DNA from: Lepturacanthus savala
Taxonomy: Eukaryota; Chordata; Actinopteri; Scombriformes; Trichiuridae
Assembly: GCA_030544235.1 (NCBI GenBank)
Contig: CM060467.1
Coordinates: 5,001 to 69,000, forward strand
Length of the DNA stretch: 64,000 bases
Direction of reading: 5' to 3'
Under the pieces are notes generated by a model. That model saw only the letters and a list, made by a program, of their open reading frames with translations. It ran no database searches and had not been told where the DNA came from. Shown here one piece after another: positions 28,001 to 41,165 of this stretch. The position numbers were made by a program, and so were the translations under genes. How positions within the stretch are numbered: position 1 is the stretch's first letter; every line of letters starts with the position of its first letter.

Positions 28001-31000
28001 TAATTGGCACAACAAATTTGTAAATTTTTAATTAATTTTATTGGATTGGGGAAAACCTAAATTGGAGAAAAAAGGTTAAATTTTACACATACAAAAATAT
28101 ACTCACCTGAATTGAAAACTCTAAAAACAGAAAAAAAGTCAAATACTTACCAAATTGGGAACCTAAATGGAGAGAAAGGTTTAAATACTTACCAGAAATC
28201 CTAAAAAAGGAAAAACAGACGGGTGTAGTAAAATCTACGTACGGTAAATCACTGGGGGGAGCATATTAGAAGGAGGAGGAGATTTCCAGGTTTAGTTGGC
28301 TCCTGGCAGGAGTAGAGCAAAGAGCTCCTCCATAACATCAGTGGCAGCGCCTGAAGAAGCCCAAAATATGGGCGAAACGTCGCGGCGCCACTTATAAAAG
28401 CCAACCATTATACTTTATATAACAAAGGCGAACCGGCTAATTAATAAATAAAAATAATAAAAATAAATATATACCTAACCTAATATATAGCAATGAATAT
28501 ATAAGCCTTTATGTGGAAGAAGTGTCAGGGGGACATCCATCCCCAGGTTGGACAGTGCATTACGGGGGACTATTTAGTCCCCTGATCTCTCCCCTCCCCC
28601 TAACCAGCCAGTGCCACCTGGGGGCTCATTGGGCGTCCCCCTGACACTTTTTAAGCTAACATCAGCTAACCTACCCCCCTTCCCCTCCCCCTAACCATAA
28701 CCACCCCTAATTGTGGCTCTAACCCTAACCCCAGTCCCACTAGCCCTAACCCTAACCCTAACCCTAGCCCTAACCCTAACCCTAACCCTAACCCTAATTC
28801 CCTTTCCCCGATAATAAGTCCCAAGAGGATAATTTAGTTTCCACATGTCCTAGGCTTTGTCCCCCTAAGGAAAACACACATGTGAGGTACGCAGCCGATA
28901 AGACTCCCAAATGGGGAGCACGGTCCCCGAATCCCCATCCAGGGATCGGATAGTCCGGGAAAGTAAGAATTAGAATGGGAAAGGATATGGGAAAAAGGGA
29001 AAAGGAAAAGGGAAGGAAGGAATAGAGGCAAAATAATTGGCACAACAAATTTGTAAATTTTTAATTAATTTTATTGGATTGGGGAAAACCTAAATTGGAG
29101 AAAAAAGGTTAAATTTTACACATACAAAAATATACTCACCTGAATTGAAAACTCTAAAAACAGAAAAAAAGTCAAATACTTACCAAATTGGGAACCTAAA
29201 TGGAGAGAAAGGTTTAAATACTTACCAGAAATCCTAAAAAAGGAAAAACAGACGGGTGTAGTAAAATCTACGTACGGTAAATCACTGGGGGGAGCATATT
29301 AGAAGGAGGAGGAGATTTCCAGGTTTAGTTGGCTCCTGGCAGGAGTAGAGCAAAGAGCTCCTCCATAACATCAGTGGCAGCGCCTGAAGAAGCCCAAAAT
29401 ATGGGCGAAACGTCGCGGCGCCACTTATAAAAGCCAACCATTATACTTTATATAACAAAGGCGAACCGGCTAATTAATAAATAAAAATAATAAAAATAAA
29501 TATATACCTAACCTAATATATAGCAATGAATATATAAGCCTTTATGTGGAAGAAGTGTCAGGGGGACATCCATCCCCAGGTTGGACAGTGCATTACGGGG
29601 GACTATTTAGTCCCCTGATCTCTCCCCTCCCCCTAACCAGCCAGTGCCACCTGGGGGCTCATTGGGCGTCCCCCTGACACTTTTTAAGCTAACATCAGCT
29701 AACCTACCCCCCTTCCCCTCCCCCTAACCATAACCACCCCTAATTGTGGCTCTAACCCTAACCCCAGTCCCACTAGCCCTAACCCTAACCCTAACCCTAA
29801 CCCTAACCCTAACCCTAATTCCCTTTCCCCGATAATAAGTCCCAAGAGGATAATTTAGTTTCCACATGTCCTAGGCTTTGTCCCCCTAAGGAAAACACAC
29901 ATGTGAGGTACGCAGCCGATAAGACTCCCAAATGGGGAGCACGGTCCCCGAATCCCCATCCAGGGATCGGATAGTCCGGGAAAGTAAGAATTAGAATGGG
30001 AAAGGATATGGGAAAAAGGGAAAAGGAAAAGGGAAGGAAGGAATAGAGGCAAAATAATTGGCACAACAAATTTGTAAATTTTTAATTAATTTTATTGGAT
30101 TGGGGAAAACCTAAATTGGAGAAAAAAGGTTAAATTTTACACATACAAAAATATACTCACCTGAATTGAAAACTCTAAAAACAGAAAAAAAGTCAAATAC
30201 TTACCAAATTGGGAACCTAAATGGAGAGAAAGGTTTAAATACTTACCAGAAATCCTAAAAAAGGAAAAACAGACGGGTGTAGTAAAATCTACGTACGGTA
30301 AATCACTGGGGGGAGCATATTAGAAGGAGGAGGAGATTTCCAGGTTTAGTTGGCTCCTGGCAGGAGTAGAGCAAAGAGCTCCTCCATAACATCAGTGGCA
30401 GCGCCTGAAGAAGCCCAAAATATGGGCGAAACGTCGCGGCGCCACTTATAAAAGCCAACCATTATACTTTATATAACAAAGGCGAACCGGCTAATTAATA
30501 AATAAAAATAATAAAAATAAATATATACCTAACCTAATATATAGCAATGAATATATAAGCCTTTATGTGGAAGAAGTGTCAGGGGGACATCCATCCCCAG
30601 GTTGGACAGTGCATTACGGGGGACTATTTAGTCCCCTGATCTCTCCCCTCCCCCTAACCAGCCAGTGCCACCTGGGGGCTCATTGGGCGTCCCCCTGACA
30701 CTTTTTAAGCTAACATCAGCTAACCTACCCCCCTTCCCCTCCCCCTAACCATAACCACCCCTAATTGTGGCTCTAACCCTAACCCCAGTCCCACTAGCCC
30801 TAACCCTAACCCTAACCCTAACCCTAACCCTAATTCCCTTTCCCCGATAATAAGTCCCAAGAGGATAATTTAGTTTCCACATGTCCTAGGCTTTGTCCCC
30901 CTAAGGAAAACACACATGTGAGGTACGCAGCCGATAAGACTCCCAAATGGGGAGCACGGTCCCCGAATCCCCATCCAGGGATCGGATAGTCCGGGAAAGT

Positions 31001-34000
31001 AAGAATTAGAATGGGAAAGGATATGGGAAAAAGGGAAAAGGAAAAGGGAAGGAAGGAATAGAGGCAAAATAATTGGCACAACAAATTTGTAAATTTTTAA
31101 TTAATTTTATTGGATTGGGGAAAACCTAAATTGGAGAAAAAAGGTTAAATTTTACACATACAAAAATATACTCACCTGAATTGAAAACTCTAAAAACAGA
31201 AAAAAAGTCAAATACTTACCAAATTGGGAACCTAAATGGAGAGAAAGGTTTAAATACTTACCAGAAATCCTAAAAAAGGAAAAACAGACGGGTGTAGTAA
31301 AATCTACGTACGGTAAATCACTGGGGGGAGCATATTAGAAGGAGGAGGAGATTTCCAGGTTTAGTTGGCTCCTGGCAGGAGTAGAGCAAAGAGCTCCTCC
31401 ATAACATCAGTGGCAGCGCCTGAAGAAGCCCAAAATATGGGCGAAACGTCGCGGCGCCACTTATAAAAGCCAACCATTATACTTTATATAACAAAGGCGA
31501 ACCGGCTAATTAATAAATAAAAATAATAAAAATAAATATATACCTAACCTAATATATAGCAATGAATATATAAGCCTTTATGTGGAAGAAGTGTCAGGGG
31601 GACATCCATCCCCAGGTTGGACAGTGCATTACGGGGGACTATTTAGTCCCCTGATCTCTCCCCTCCCCCTAACCAGCCAGTGCCACCTGGGGGCTCATTG
31701 GGCGTCCCCCTGACACTTTTTAAGCTAACATCAGCTAACCTACCCCCCTTCCCCTCCCCCTAACCATAACCACCCCTAATTGTGGCTCTAACCCTAACCC
31801 CAGTCCCACTAGCCCTAACCCTAACCCTAACCCTAGCCCTAACCCTAACCCTAACCCTAACCCTAACCCTAATTCCCTTTCCCCGATAATAAGTCCCAAG
31901 AGGATAATTTAGTTTCCACATGTCCTAGGCTTTGTCCCCCTAAGGAAAACACACATGTGAGGTACGCAGCCGATAAGACTCCCAAATGGGGAGCACGGTC
32001 CCCGAATCCCCATCCAGGGATCGGATAGTCCGGGAAAGTAAGAATTAGAATGGGAAAGGATATGGGAAAAAGGGAAAAGGAAAAGGGAAGGAAGGAATAG
32101 AGGCAAAATAATTGGCACAACAAATTTGTAAATTTTTAATTAATTTTATTGGATTGGGGAAAACCTAAATTGGAGAAAAAAGGTTAAATTTTACACATAC
32201 AAAAATATACTCACCTGAATTGAAAACTCTAAAAACAGAAAAAAAGTCAAATACTTACCAAATTGGGAACCTAAATGGAGAGAAAGGTTTAAATACTTAC
32301 CAGAAATCCTAAAAAAGGAAAAACAGACGGGTGTAGTAAAATCTACGTACGGTAAATCACTGGGGGGAGCATATTAGAAGGAGGAGGAGATTTCCAGGTT
32401 TAGTTGGCTCCTGGCAGGAGTAGAGCAAAGAGCTCCTCCATAACATCAGTGGCAGCGCCTGAAGAAGCCCAAAATATGGGCGAAACGTCGCGGCGCCACT
32501 TATAAAAGCCAACCATTATACTTTATATAACAAAGGCGAACCGGCTAATTAATAAATAAAAATAATAAAAATAAATATATACCTAACCTAATATATAGCA
32601 ATGAATATATAAGCCTTTATGTGGAAGAAGTGTCAGGGGGACATCCATCCCCAGGTTGGACAGTGCATTACGGGGGACTATTTAGTCCCCTGATCTCTCC
32701 CCTCCCCCTAACCAGCCAGTGCCACCTGGGGGCTCATTGGGCGTCCCCCTGACACTTTTTAAGCTAACATCAGCTAACCTACCCCCCTTCCCCTCCCCCT
32801 AACCATAACCACCCCTAATTGTGGCTCTAACCCTAACCCCAGTCCCACTAGCCCTAACCCTAACCCTAACCCTAGCCCTAACCCTAACCCTAACCCTAAC
32901 CCTAATTCCCTTTCCCCGATAATAAGTCCCAAGAGGATAATTTAGTTTCCACATGTCCTAGGCTTTGTCCCCCTAAGGAAAACACACATGTGAGGTACGC
33001 AGCCGATAAGACTCCCAAATGGGGAGCACGGTCCCCGAATCCCCATCCAGGGATCGGATAGTCCGGGAAAGTAAGAATTAGAATGGGAAAGGATATGGGA
33101 AAAAGGGAAAAGGAAAAGGGAAGGAAGGAATAGAGGCAAAATAATTGGCACAACAAATTTGTAAATTTTTAATTAATTTTATTGGATTGGGGAAAACCTA
33201 AATTGGAGAAAAAAGGTTAAATTTTACACATACAAAAATATACTCACCTGAATTGAAAACTCTAAAAACAGAAAAAAAGTCAAATACTTACCAAATTGGG
33301 AACCTAAATGGAGAGAAAGGTTTAAATACTTACCAGAAATCCTAAAAAAGGAAAAACAGACGGGTGTAGTAAAATCTACGTACGGTAAATCACTGGGGGG
33401 AGCATATTAGAAGGAGGAGGAGATTTCCAGGTTTAGTTGGCTCCTGGCAGGAGTAGAGCAAAGAGCTCCTCCATAACATCAGTGGCAGCGCCTGAAGAAG
33501 CCCAAAATATGGGCGAAACGTCGCGGCGCCACTTATAAAAGCCAACCATTATACTTTATATAACAAAGGCGAACCGGCTAATTAATAAATAAAAATAATA
33601 AAAATAAATATATACCTAACCTAATATATAGCAATGAATATATAAGCCTTTATGTGGAAGAAGTGTCAGGGGGACATCCATCCCCAGGTTGGACAGTGCA
33701 TTACGGGGGACTATTTAGTCCCCTGATCTCTCCCCTCCCCCTAACCAGCCAGTGCCACCTGGGGGCTCATTGGGCGTCCCCCTGACACTTTTTAAGCTAA
33801 CATCAGCTAACCTACCCCCCTTCCCCTCCCCCTAACCATAACCACCCCTAATTGTGGCTCTAACCCTAACCCCAGTCCCACTAGCCCTAACCCTAACCCT
33901 AACCCTAACCCTAACCCTAACCCTAATTCCCTTTCCCCGATAATAAGTCCCAAGAGGATAATTTAGTTTCCACATGTCCTAGGCTTTGTCCCCCTAAGGA

Positions 34001-37000
34001 AAACACACATGTGAGGTACGCAGCCGATAAGACTCCCAAATGGGGAGCACGGTCCCCGAATCCCCATCCAGGGATCGGATAGTCCGGGAAAGTAAGAATT
34101 AGAATGGGAAAGGATATGGGAAAAAGGGAAAAGGAAAAGGGAAGGAAGGAATAGAGGCAAAATAATTGGCACAACAAATTTGTAAATTTTTAATTAATTT
34201 TATTGGATTGGGGAAAACCTAAATTGGAGAAAAAAGGTTAAATTTTACACATACAAAAATATACTCACCTGAATTGAAAACTCTAAAAACAGAAAAAAAG
34301 TCAAATACTTACCAAATTGGGAACCTAAATGGAGAGAAAGGTTTAAATACTTACCAGAAATCCTAAAAAAGGAAAAACAGACGGGTGTAGTAAAATCTAC
34401 GTACGGTAAATCACTGGGGGGAGCATATTAGAAGGAGGAGGAGATTTCCAGGTTTAGTTGGCTCCTGGCAGGAGTAGAGCAAAGAGCTCCTCCATAACAT
34501 CAGTGGCAGCGCCTGAAGAAGCCCAAAATATGGGCGAAACGTCGCGGCGCCACTTATAAAAGCCAACCATTATACTTTATATAACAAAGGCGAACCGGCT
34601 AATTAATAAATAAAAATAATAAAAATAAATATATACCTAACCTAATATATAGCAATGAATATATAAGCCTTTATGTGGAAGAAGTGTCAGGGGGACATCC
34701 ATCCCCAGGTTGGACAGTGCATTACGGGGGACTATTTAGTCCCCTGATCTCTCCCCTCCCCCTAACCAGCCAGTGCCACCTGGGGGCTCATTGGGCGTCC
34801 CCCTGACACTTTTTAAGCTAACATCAGCTAACCTACCCCCCTTCCCCTCCCCCTAACCATAACCACCCCTAATTGTGGCTCTAACCCTAACCCCAGTCCC
34901 ACTAGCCCTAACCCTAACCCTAACCCTAGCCCTAACCCTAACCCTAACCCTAACCCTAATTCCCTTTCCCCGATAATAAGTCCCAAGAGGATAATTTAGT
35001 TTCCACATGTCCTAGGCTTTGTCCCCCTAAGGAAAACACACATGTGAGGTACGCAGCCGATAAGACTCCCAAATGGGGAGCACGGTCCCCGAATCCCCAT
35101 CCAGGGATCGGATAGTCCGGGAAAGTAAGAATTAGAATGGGAAAGGATATGGGAAAAAGGGAAAAGGAAAAGGGAAGGAAGGAATAGAGGCAAAATAATT
35201 GGCACAACAAATTTGTAAATTTTTAATTAATTTTATTGGATTGGGGAAAACCTAAATTGGAGAAAAAAGGTTAAATTTTACACATACAAAAATATACTCA
35301 CCTGAATTGAAAACTCTAAAAACAGAAAAAAAGTCAAATACTTACCAAATTGGGAACCTAAATGGAGAGAAAGGTTTAAATACTTACCAGAAATCCTAAA
35401 AAAGGAAAAACAGACGGGTGTAGTAAAATCTACGTACGGTAAATCACTGGGGGGAGCATATTAGAAGGAGGAGGAGATTTCCAGGTTTAGTTGGCTCCTG
35501 GCAGGAGTAGAGCAAAGAGCTCCTCCATAACATCAGTGGCAGCGCCTGAAGAAGCCCAAAATATGGGCGAAACGTCGCGGCGCCACTTATAAAAGCCAAC
35601 CATTATACTTTATATAACAAAGGCGAACCGGCTAATTAATAAATAAAAATAATAAAAATAAATATATACCTAACCTAATATATAGCAATGAATATATAAG
35701 CCTTTATGTGGAAGAAGTGTCAGGGGGACATCCATCCCCAGGTTGGACAGTGCATTACGGGGGACTATTTAGTCCCCTGATCTCTCCCCTCCCCCTAACC
35801 AGCCAGTGCCACCTGGGGGCTCATTGGGCGTCCCCCTGACACTTTTTAAGCTAACATCAGCTAACCTACCCCCCTTCCCCTCCCCCTAACCATAACCACC
35901 CCTAATTGTGGCTCTAACCCTAACCCCAGTCCCACTAGCCCTAACCCTAACCCTAACCCTAGCCCTAACCCTAACCCTAACCCTAACCCTAACCCTAATT
36001 CCCTTTCCCCGATAATAAGTCCCAAGAGGATAATTTAGTTTCCACATGTCCTAGGCTTTGTCCCCCTAAGGAAAACACACATGTGAGGTACGCAGCCGAT
36101 AAGACTCCCAAATGGGGAGCACGGTCCCCGAATCCCCATCCAGGGATCGGATAGTCCGGGAAAGTAAGAATTAGAATGGGAAAGGATATGGGAAAAAGGG
36201 AAAAGGAAAAGGGAAGGAAGGAATAGAGGCAAAATAATTGGCACAACAAATTTGTAAATTTTTAATTAATTTTATTGGATTGGGGAAAACCTAAATTGGA
36301 GAAAAAAGGTTAAATTTTACACATACAAAAATATACTCACCTGAATTGAAAACTCTAAAAACAGAAAAAAAGTCAAATACTTACCAAATTGGGAACCTAA
36401 ATGGAGAGAAAGGTTTAAATACTTACCAGAAATCCTAAAAAAGGAAAAACAGACGGGTGTAGTAAAATCTACGTACGGTAAATCACTGGGGGGAGCATAT
36501 TAGAAGGAGGAGGAGATTTCCAGGTTTAGTTGGCTCCTGGCAGGAGTAGAGCAAAGAGCTCCTCCATAACATCAGTGGCAGCGCCTGAAGAAGCCCAAAA
36601 TATGGGCGAAACGTCGCGGCGCCACTTATAAAAGCCAACCATTATACTTTATATAACAAAGGCGAACCGGCTAATTAATAAATAAAAATAATAAAAATAA
36701 ATATATACCTAACCTAATATATAGCAATGAATATATAAGCCTTTATGTGGAAGAAGTGTCAGGGGGACATCCATCCCCAGGTTGGACAGTGCATTACGGG
36801 GGACTATTTAGTCCCCTGATCTCTCCCCTCCCCCTAACCAGCCAGTGCCACCTGGGGGCTCATTGGGCGTCCCCCTGACACTTTTTAAGCTAACATCAGC
36901 TAACCTACCCCCCTTCCCCTCCCCCTAACCATAACCACCCCTAATTGTGGCTCTAACCCTAACCCCAGTCCCACTAGCCCTAACCCTAACCCTAACCCTA

Positions 37001-40000
37001 GCCCTAACCCTAACCCTAACCCTAACCCTAATTCCCTTTCCCCGATAATAAGTCCCAAGAGGATAATTTAGTTTCCACATGTCCTAGGCTTTGTCCCCCT
37101 AAGGAAAACACACATGTGAGGTACGCAGCCGATAAGACTCCCAAATGGGGAGCACGGTCCCCGAATCCCCATCCAGGGATCGGATAGTCCGGGAAAGTAA
37201 GAATTAGAATGGGAAAGGATATGGGAAAAAGGGAAAAGGAAAAGGGAAGGAAGGAATAGAGGCAAAATAATTGGCACAACAAATTTGTAAATTTTTAATT
37301 AATTTTATTGGATTGGGGAAAACCTAAATTGGAGAAAAAAGGTTAAATTTTACACATACAAAAATATACTCACCTGAATTGAAAACTCTAAAAACAGAAA
37401 AAAAGTCAAATACTTACCAAATTGGGAACCTAAATGGAGAGAAAGGTTTAAATACTTACCAGAAATCCTAAAAAAGGAAAAACAGACGGGTGTAGTAAAA
37501 TCTACGTACGGTAAATCACTGGGGGGAGCATATTAGAAGGAGGAGGAGATTTCCAGGTTTAGTTGGCTCCTGGCAGGAGTAGAGCAAAGAGCTCCTCCAT
37601 AACATCAGTGGCAGCGCCTGAAGAAGCCCAAAATATGGGCGAAACGTCGCGGCGCCACTTATAAAAGCCAACCATTATACTTTATATAACAAAGGCGAAC
37701 CGGCTAATTAATAAATAAAAATAATAAAAATAAATATATACCTAACCTAATATATAGCAATGAATATATAAGCCTTTATGTGGAAGAAGTGTCAGGGGGA
37801 CATCCATCCCCAGGTTGGACAGTGCATTACGGGGGACTATTTAGTCCCCTGATCTCTCCCCTCCCCCTAACCAGCCAGTGCCACCTGGGGGCTCATTGGG
37901 CGTCCCCCTGACACTTTTTAAGCTAACATCAGCTAACCTACCCCCCTTCCCCTCCCCCTAACCATAACCACCCCTAATTGTGGCTCTAACCCTAACCCCA
38001 GTCCCACTAGCCCTAACCCTAACCCTAACCCTAGCCCTAGCCCTAACCCTAACCCTAACCCTAACCCTAATTCCCTTTCCCCGATAATAAGTCCCAAGAG
38101 GATAATTTAGTTTCCACATGTCCTAGGCTTTGTCCCCCTAAGGAAAACACACATGTGAGGTACGCAGCCGATAAGACTCCCAAATGGGGAGCACGGTCCC
38201 CGAATCCCCATCCAGGGATCGGATAGTCCGGGAAAGTAAGAATTAGAATGGGAAAGGATATGGGAAAAAGGGAAAAGGAAAAGGGAAGGAAGGAATAGAG
38301 GCAAAATAATTGGCACAACAAATTTGTAAATTTTTAATTAATTTTATTGGATTGGGGAAAACCTAAATTGGAGAAAAAAGGTTAAATTTTACACATACAA
38401 AAATATACTCACCTGAATTGAAAACTCTAAAAACAGAAAAAAAGTCAAATACTTACCAAATTGGGAACCTAAATGGAGAGAAAGGTTTAAATACTTACCA
38501 GAAATCCTAAAAAAGGAAAAACAGACGGGTGTAGTAAAATCTACGTACGGTAAATCACTGGGGGGAGCATATTAGAAGGAGGAGGAGATTTCCAGGTTTA
38601 GTTGGCTCCTGGCAGGAGTAGAGCAAAGAGCTCCTCCATAACATCAGTGGCAGCGCCTGAAGAAGCCCAAAATATGGGCGAAACGTCGCGGCGCCACTTA
38701 TAAAAGCCAACCATTATACTTTATATAACAAAGGCGAACCGGCTAATTAATAAATAAAAATAATAAAAATAAATATATACCTAACCTAATATATAGCAAT
38801 GAATATATAAGCCTTTATGTGGAAGAAGTGTCAGGGGGACATCCATCCCCAGGTTGGACAGTGCATTACGGGGGACTATTTAGTCCCCTGATCTCTCCCC
38901 TCCCCCTAACCAGCCAGTGCCACCTGGGGGCTCATTGGGCGTCCCCCTGACACTTTTTAAGCTAACATCAGCTAACCTACCCCCCTTCCCCTCCCCCTAA
39001 CCATAACCACCCCTAATTGTGGCTCTAACCCTAACCCCAGTCCCACTAGCCCTAACCCTAACCCTAACCCTAGCCCTAACCCTAACCCTAACCCTAACCC
39101 TAACCCTAATTCCCTTTCCCCGATAATAAGTCCCAAGAGGATAATTTAGTTTCCACATGTCCTAGGCTTTGTCCCCCTAAGGAAAACACACATGTGAGGT
39201 ACGCAGCCGATAAGACTCCCAAATGGGGAGCACGGTCCCCGAATCCCCATCCAGGGATCGGATAGTCCGGGAAAGTAAGAATTAGAATGGGAAAGGATAT
39301 GGGAAAAAGGGAAAAGGAAAAGGGAAGGAAGGAATAGAGGCAAAATAATTGGCACAACAAATTTGTAAATTTTTAATTAATTTTATTGGATTGGGGAAAA
39401 CCTAAATTGGAGAAAAAAGGTTAAATTTTACACATACAAAAATATACTCACCTGAATTGAAAACTCTAAAAACAGAAAAAAAGTCAAATACTTACCAAAT
39501 TGGGAACCTAAATGGAGAGAAAGGTTTAAATACTTACCAGAAATCCTAAAAAAGGAAAAACAGACGGGTGTAGTAAAATCTACGTACGGTAAATCACTGG
39601 GGGGAGCATATTAGAAGGAGGAGGAGATTTCCAGGTTTAGTTGGCTCCTGGCAGGAGTAGAGCAAAGAGCTCCTCCATAACATCAGTGGCAGCGCCTGAA
39701 GAAGCCCAAAATATGGGCGAAACGTCGCGGCGCCACTTATAAAAGCCAACCATTATACTTTATATAACAAAGGCGAACCGGCTAATTAATAAATAAAAAT
39801 AATAAAAATAAATATATACCTAACCTAATATATAGCAATGAATATATAAGCCTTTATGTGGAAGAAGTGTCAGGGGGACATCCATCCCCAGGTTGGACAG
39901 TGCATTACGGGGGACTATTTAGTCCCCTGATCTCTCCCCTCCCCCTAACCAGCCAGTGCCACCTGGGGGCTCATTGGGCGTCCCCCTGACACTTTTTAAG

Positions 40001-40124
40001 CTAACATCAGCTAACCTACCCCCCTTCCCCTCCCCCTAACCATAACCACCCCTAATTGTGGCTCTAACCCTAACCCCAGTCCCACTAGCCCTAACCCTAA
40101 CCCTAACCCTAACCCTAACCCTAA

Positions 40125-40963
40125 TTCCCTTTCCCCGATAATAAGTCCCAAGAGGATAATTTAGTTTCCACATGTCCTAGGCTTTGTCCCCCTAAGGAAA
40201 ACACACATGTGAGGTACGCAGCCGATAAGACTCCCAAATGGGGAGCACGGTCCCCGAATCCCCATCCAGGGATCGGATAGTCCGGGAAAGTAAGAATTAG
40301 AATGGGAAAGGATATGGGAAAAAGGGAAAAGGAAAAGGGAAGGAAGGAATAGAGGCAAAATAATTGGCACAACAAATTTGTAAATTTTTAATTAATTTTA
40401 TTGGATTGGGGAAAACCTAAATTGGAGAAAAAAGGTTAAATTTTACACATACAAAAATATACTCACCTGAATTGAAAACTCTAAAAACAGAAAAAAAGTC
40501 AAATACTTACCAAATTGGGAACCTAAATGGAGAGAAAGGTTTAAATACTTACCAGAAATCCTAAAAAAGGAAAAACAGACGGGTGTAGTAAAATCTACGT
40601 ACGGTAAATCACTGGGGGGAGCATATTAGAAGGAGGAGGAGATTTCCAGGTTTAGTTGGCTCCTGGCAGGAGTAGAGCAAAGAGCTCCTCCATAACATCA
40701 GTGGCAGCGCCTGAAGAAGCCCAAAATATGGGCGAAACGTCGCGGCGCCACTTATAAAAGCCAACCATTATACTTTATATAACAAAGGCGAACCGGCTAA
40801 TTAATAAATAAAAATAATAAAAATAAATATATACCTAACCTAATATATAGCAATGAATATATAAGCCTTTATGTGGAAGAAGTGTCAGGGGGACATCCAT
40901 CCCCAGGTTGGACAGTGCATTACGGGGGACTATTTAGTCCCCTGATCTCTCCCCTCCCCCTAA
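40125..40963 (+). repeat. Truncated last satellite unit (unit 40)
   Basis: The body matches the others through its hammerhead-like motif (40700-40752) and the left arm of the foldback (40880-40894). It then stops at the C-rich stretch inside the foldback. The last shared bases are CCCCCTAACC, which also fit the variant telomeric repeat that follows. This suggests a microhomology-based join or telomere healing. Confidence 0.9.
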
Positions 40964-41077
40964 CCCCCTAACCCTAACCCCCTAACCCTAACCCCCTAAC
41001 CCTAACCCCCTAACCCTAACCCCCTAACCCTAACCCCCTAACCCTAACCCCCTAACCCTAACCCCCTAACCCTAACC

Positions 41078-41111
<34 letters not shown>

Positions 41112-41165
41112 CTAACCCTAACCCCTAACCCTAACCCCTAACCCTAACCCCTAACCCTAACCCTA
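40964..41165 (+). repeat. Variant telomeric repeats: nine 14-bp units, then four 13-bp units
   Basis: 40964-41089 is nine copies of CCCCCTAA plus CCCTAA. 41090-41108 holds CCCTAAA and two CCCTAA. 41109-41160 is four copies of CCCCTAA plus CCCTAA. 41161-41165 is CCCTA. It has the same orientation as the array hexamers. It separates the two satellite families and looks like proximal, diverged telomere, possibly a former chromosome end. Confidence 0.95.

Larger units (their letters stand above)
1..40963. repeat. Composite subtelomeric satellite array, 40 tandem units (979-bp body plus telomeric hexamer block)
   Basis: Forty head-to-tail units fill the first 41 kb. Each is a 979-bp body followed by a block of CCCTAA-type hexamers. 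Bodies start at 46, 1068, 2084, 3099, 4114, 5153, 6192, 7213, 8246, 9279, 10294, 11333, 12366, 13381, 14402, 15441, 16474, 17495, 18510, 19549, 20582, 21603, 22636, 23657, 24672, 25711, 26726, 27765, 28798, 29819, 30834, 31873, 32906, 33927, 34960, 35999, 37032, 38071, 39110 and 40125. Periods are 1015, 1021, 1033 or 1039 bp, all 1015 plus a multiple of 6. The two exceptions are unit 1 (one extra G near 850) and unit 2 (one extra C near 1945). The ~250-bp stretch near each body start has the same open frame in all 40 copies, which indicates strong homogenisation. No protein family is recognised. The hexamers all have the chromosome-end orientation. Confidence 0.97.

Noticed and set aside
1..40963. 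Regularly spaced repeats suggestive of a CRISPR array
   Set aside because: Units are 1 kb with telomeric hexamers in a vertebrate-like genome, with no short repeat/unique spacer pattern and no cas genes.
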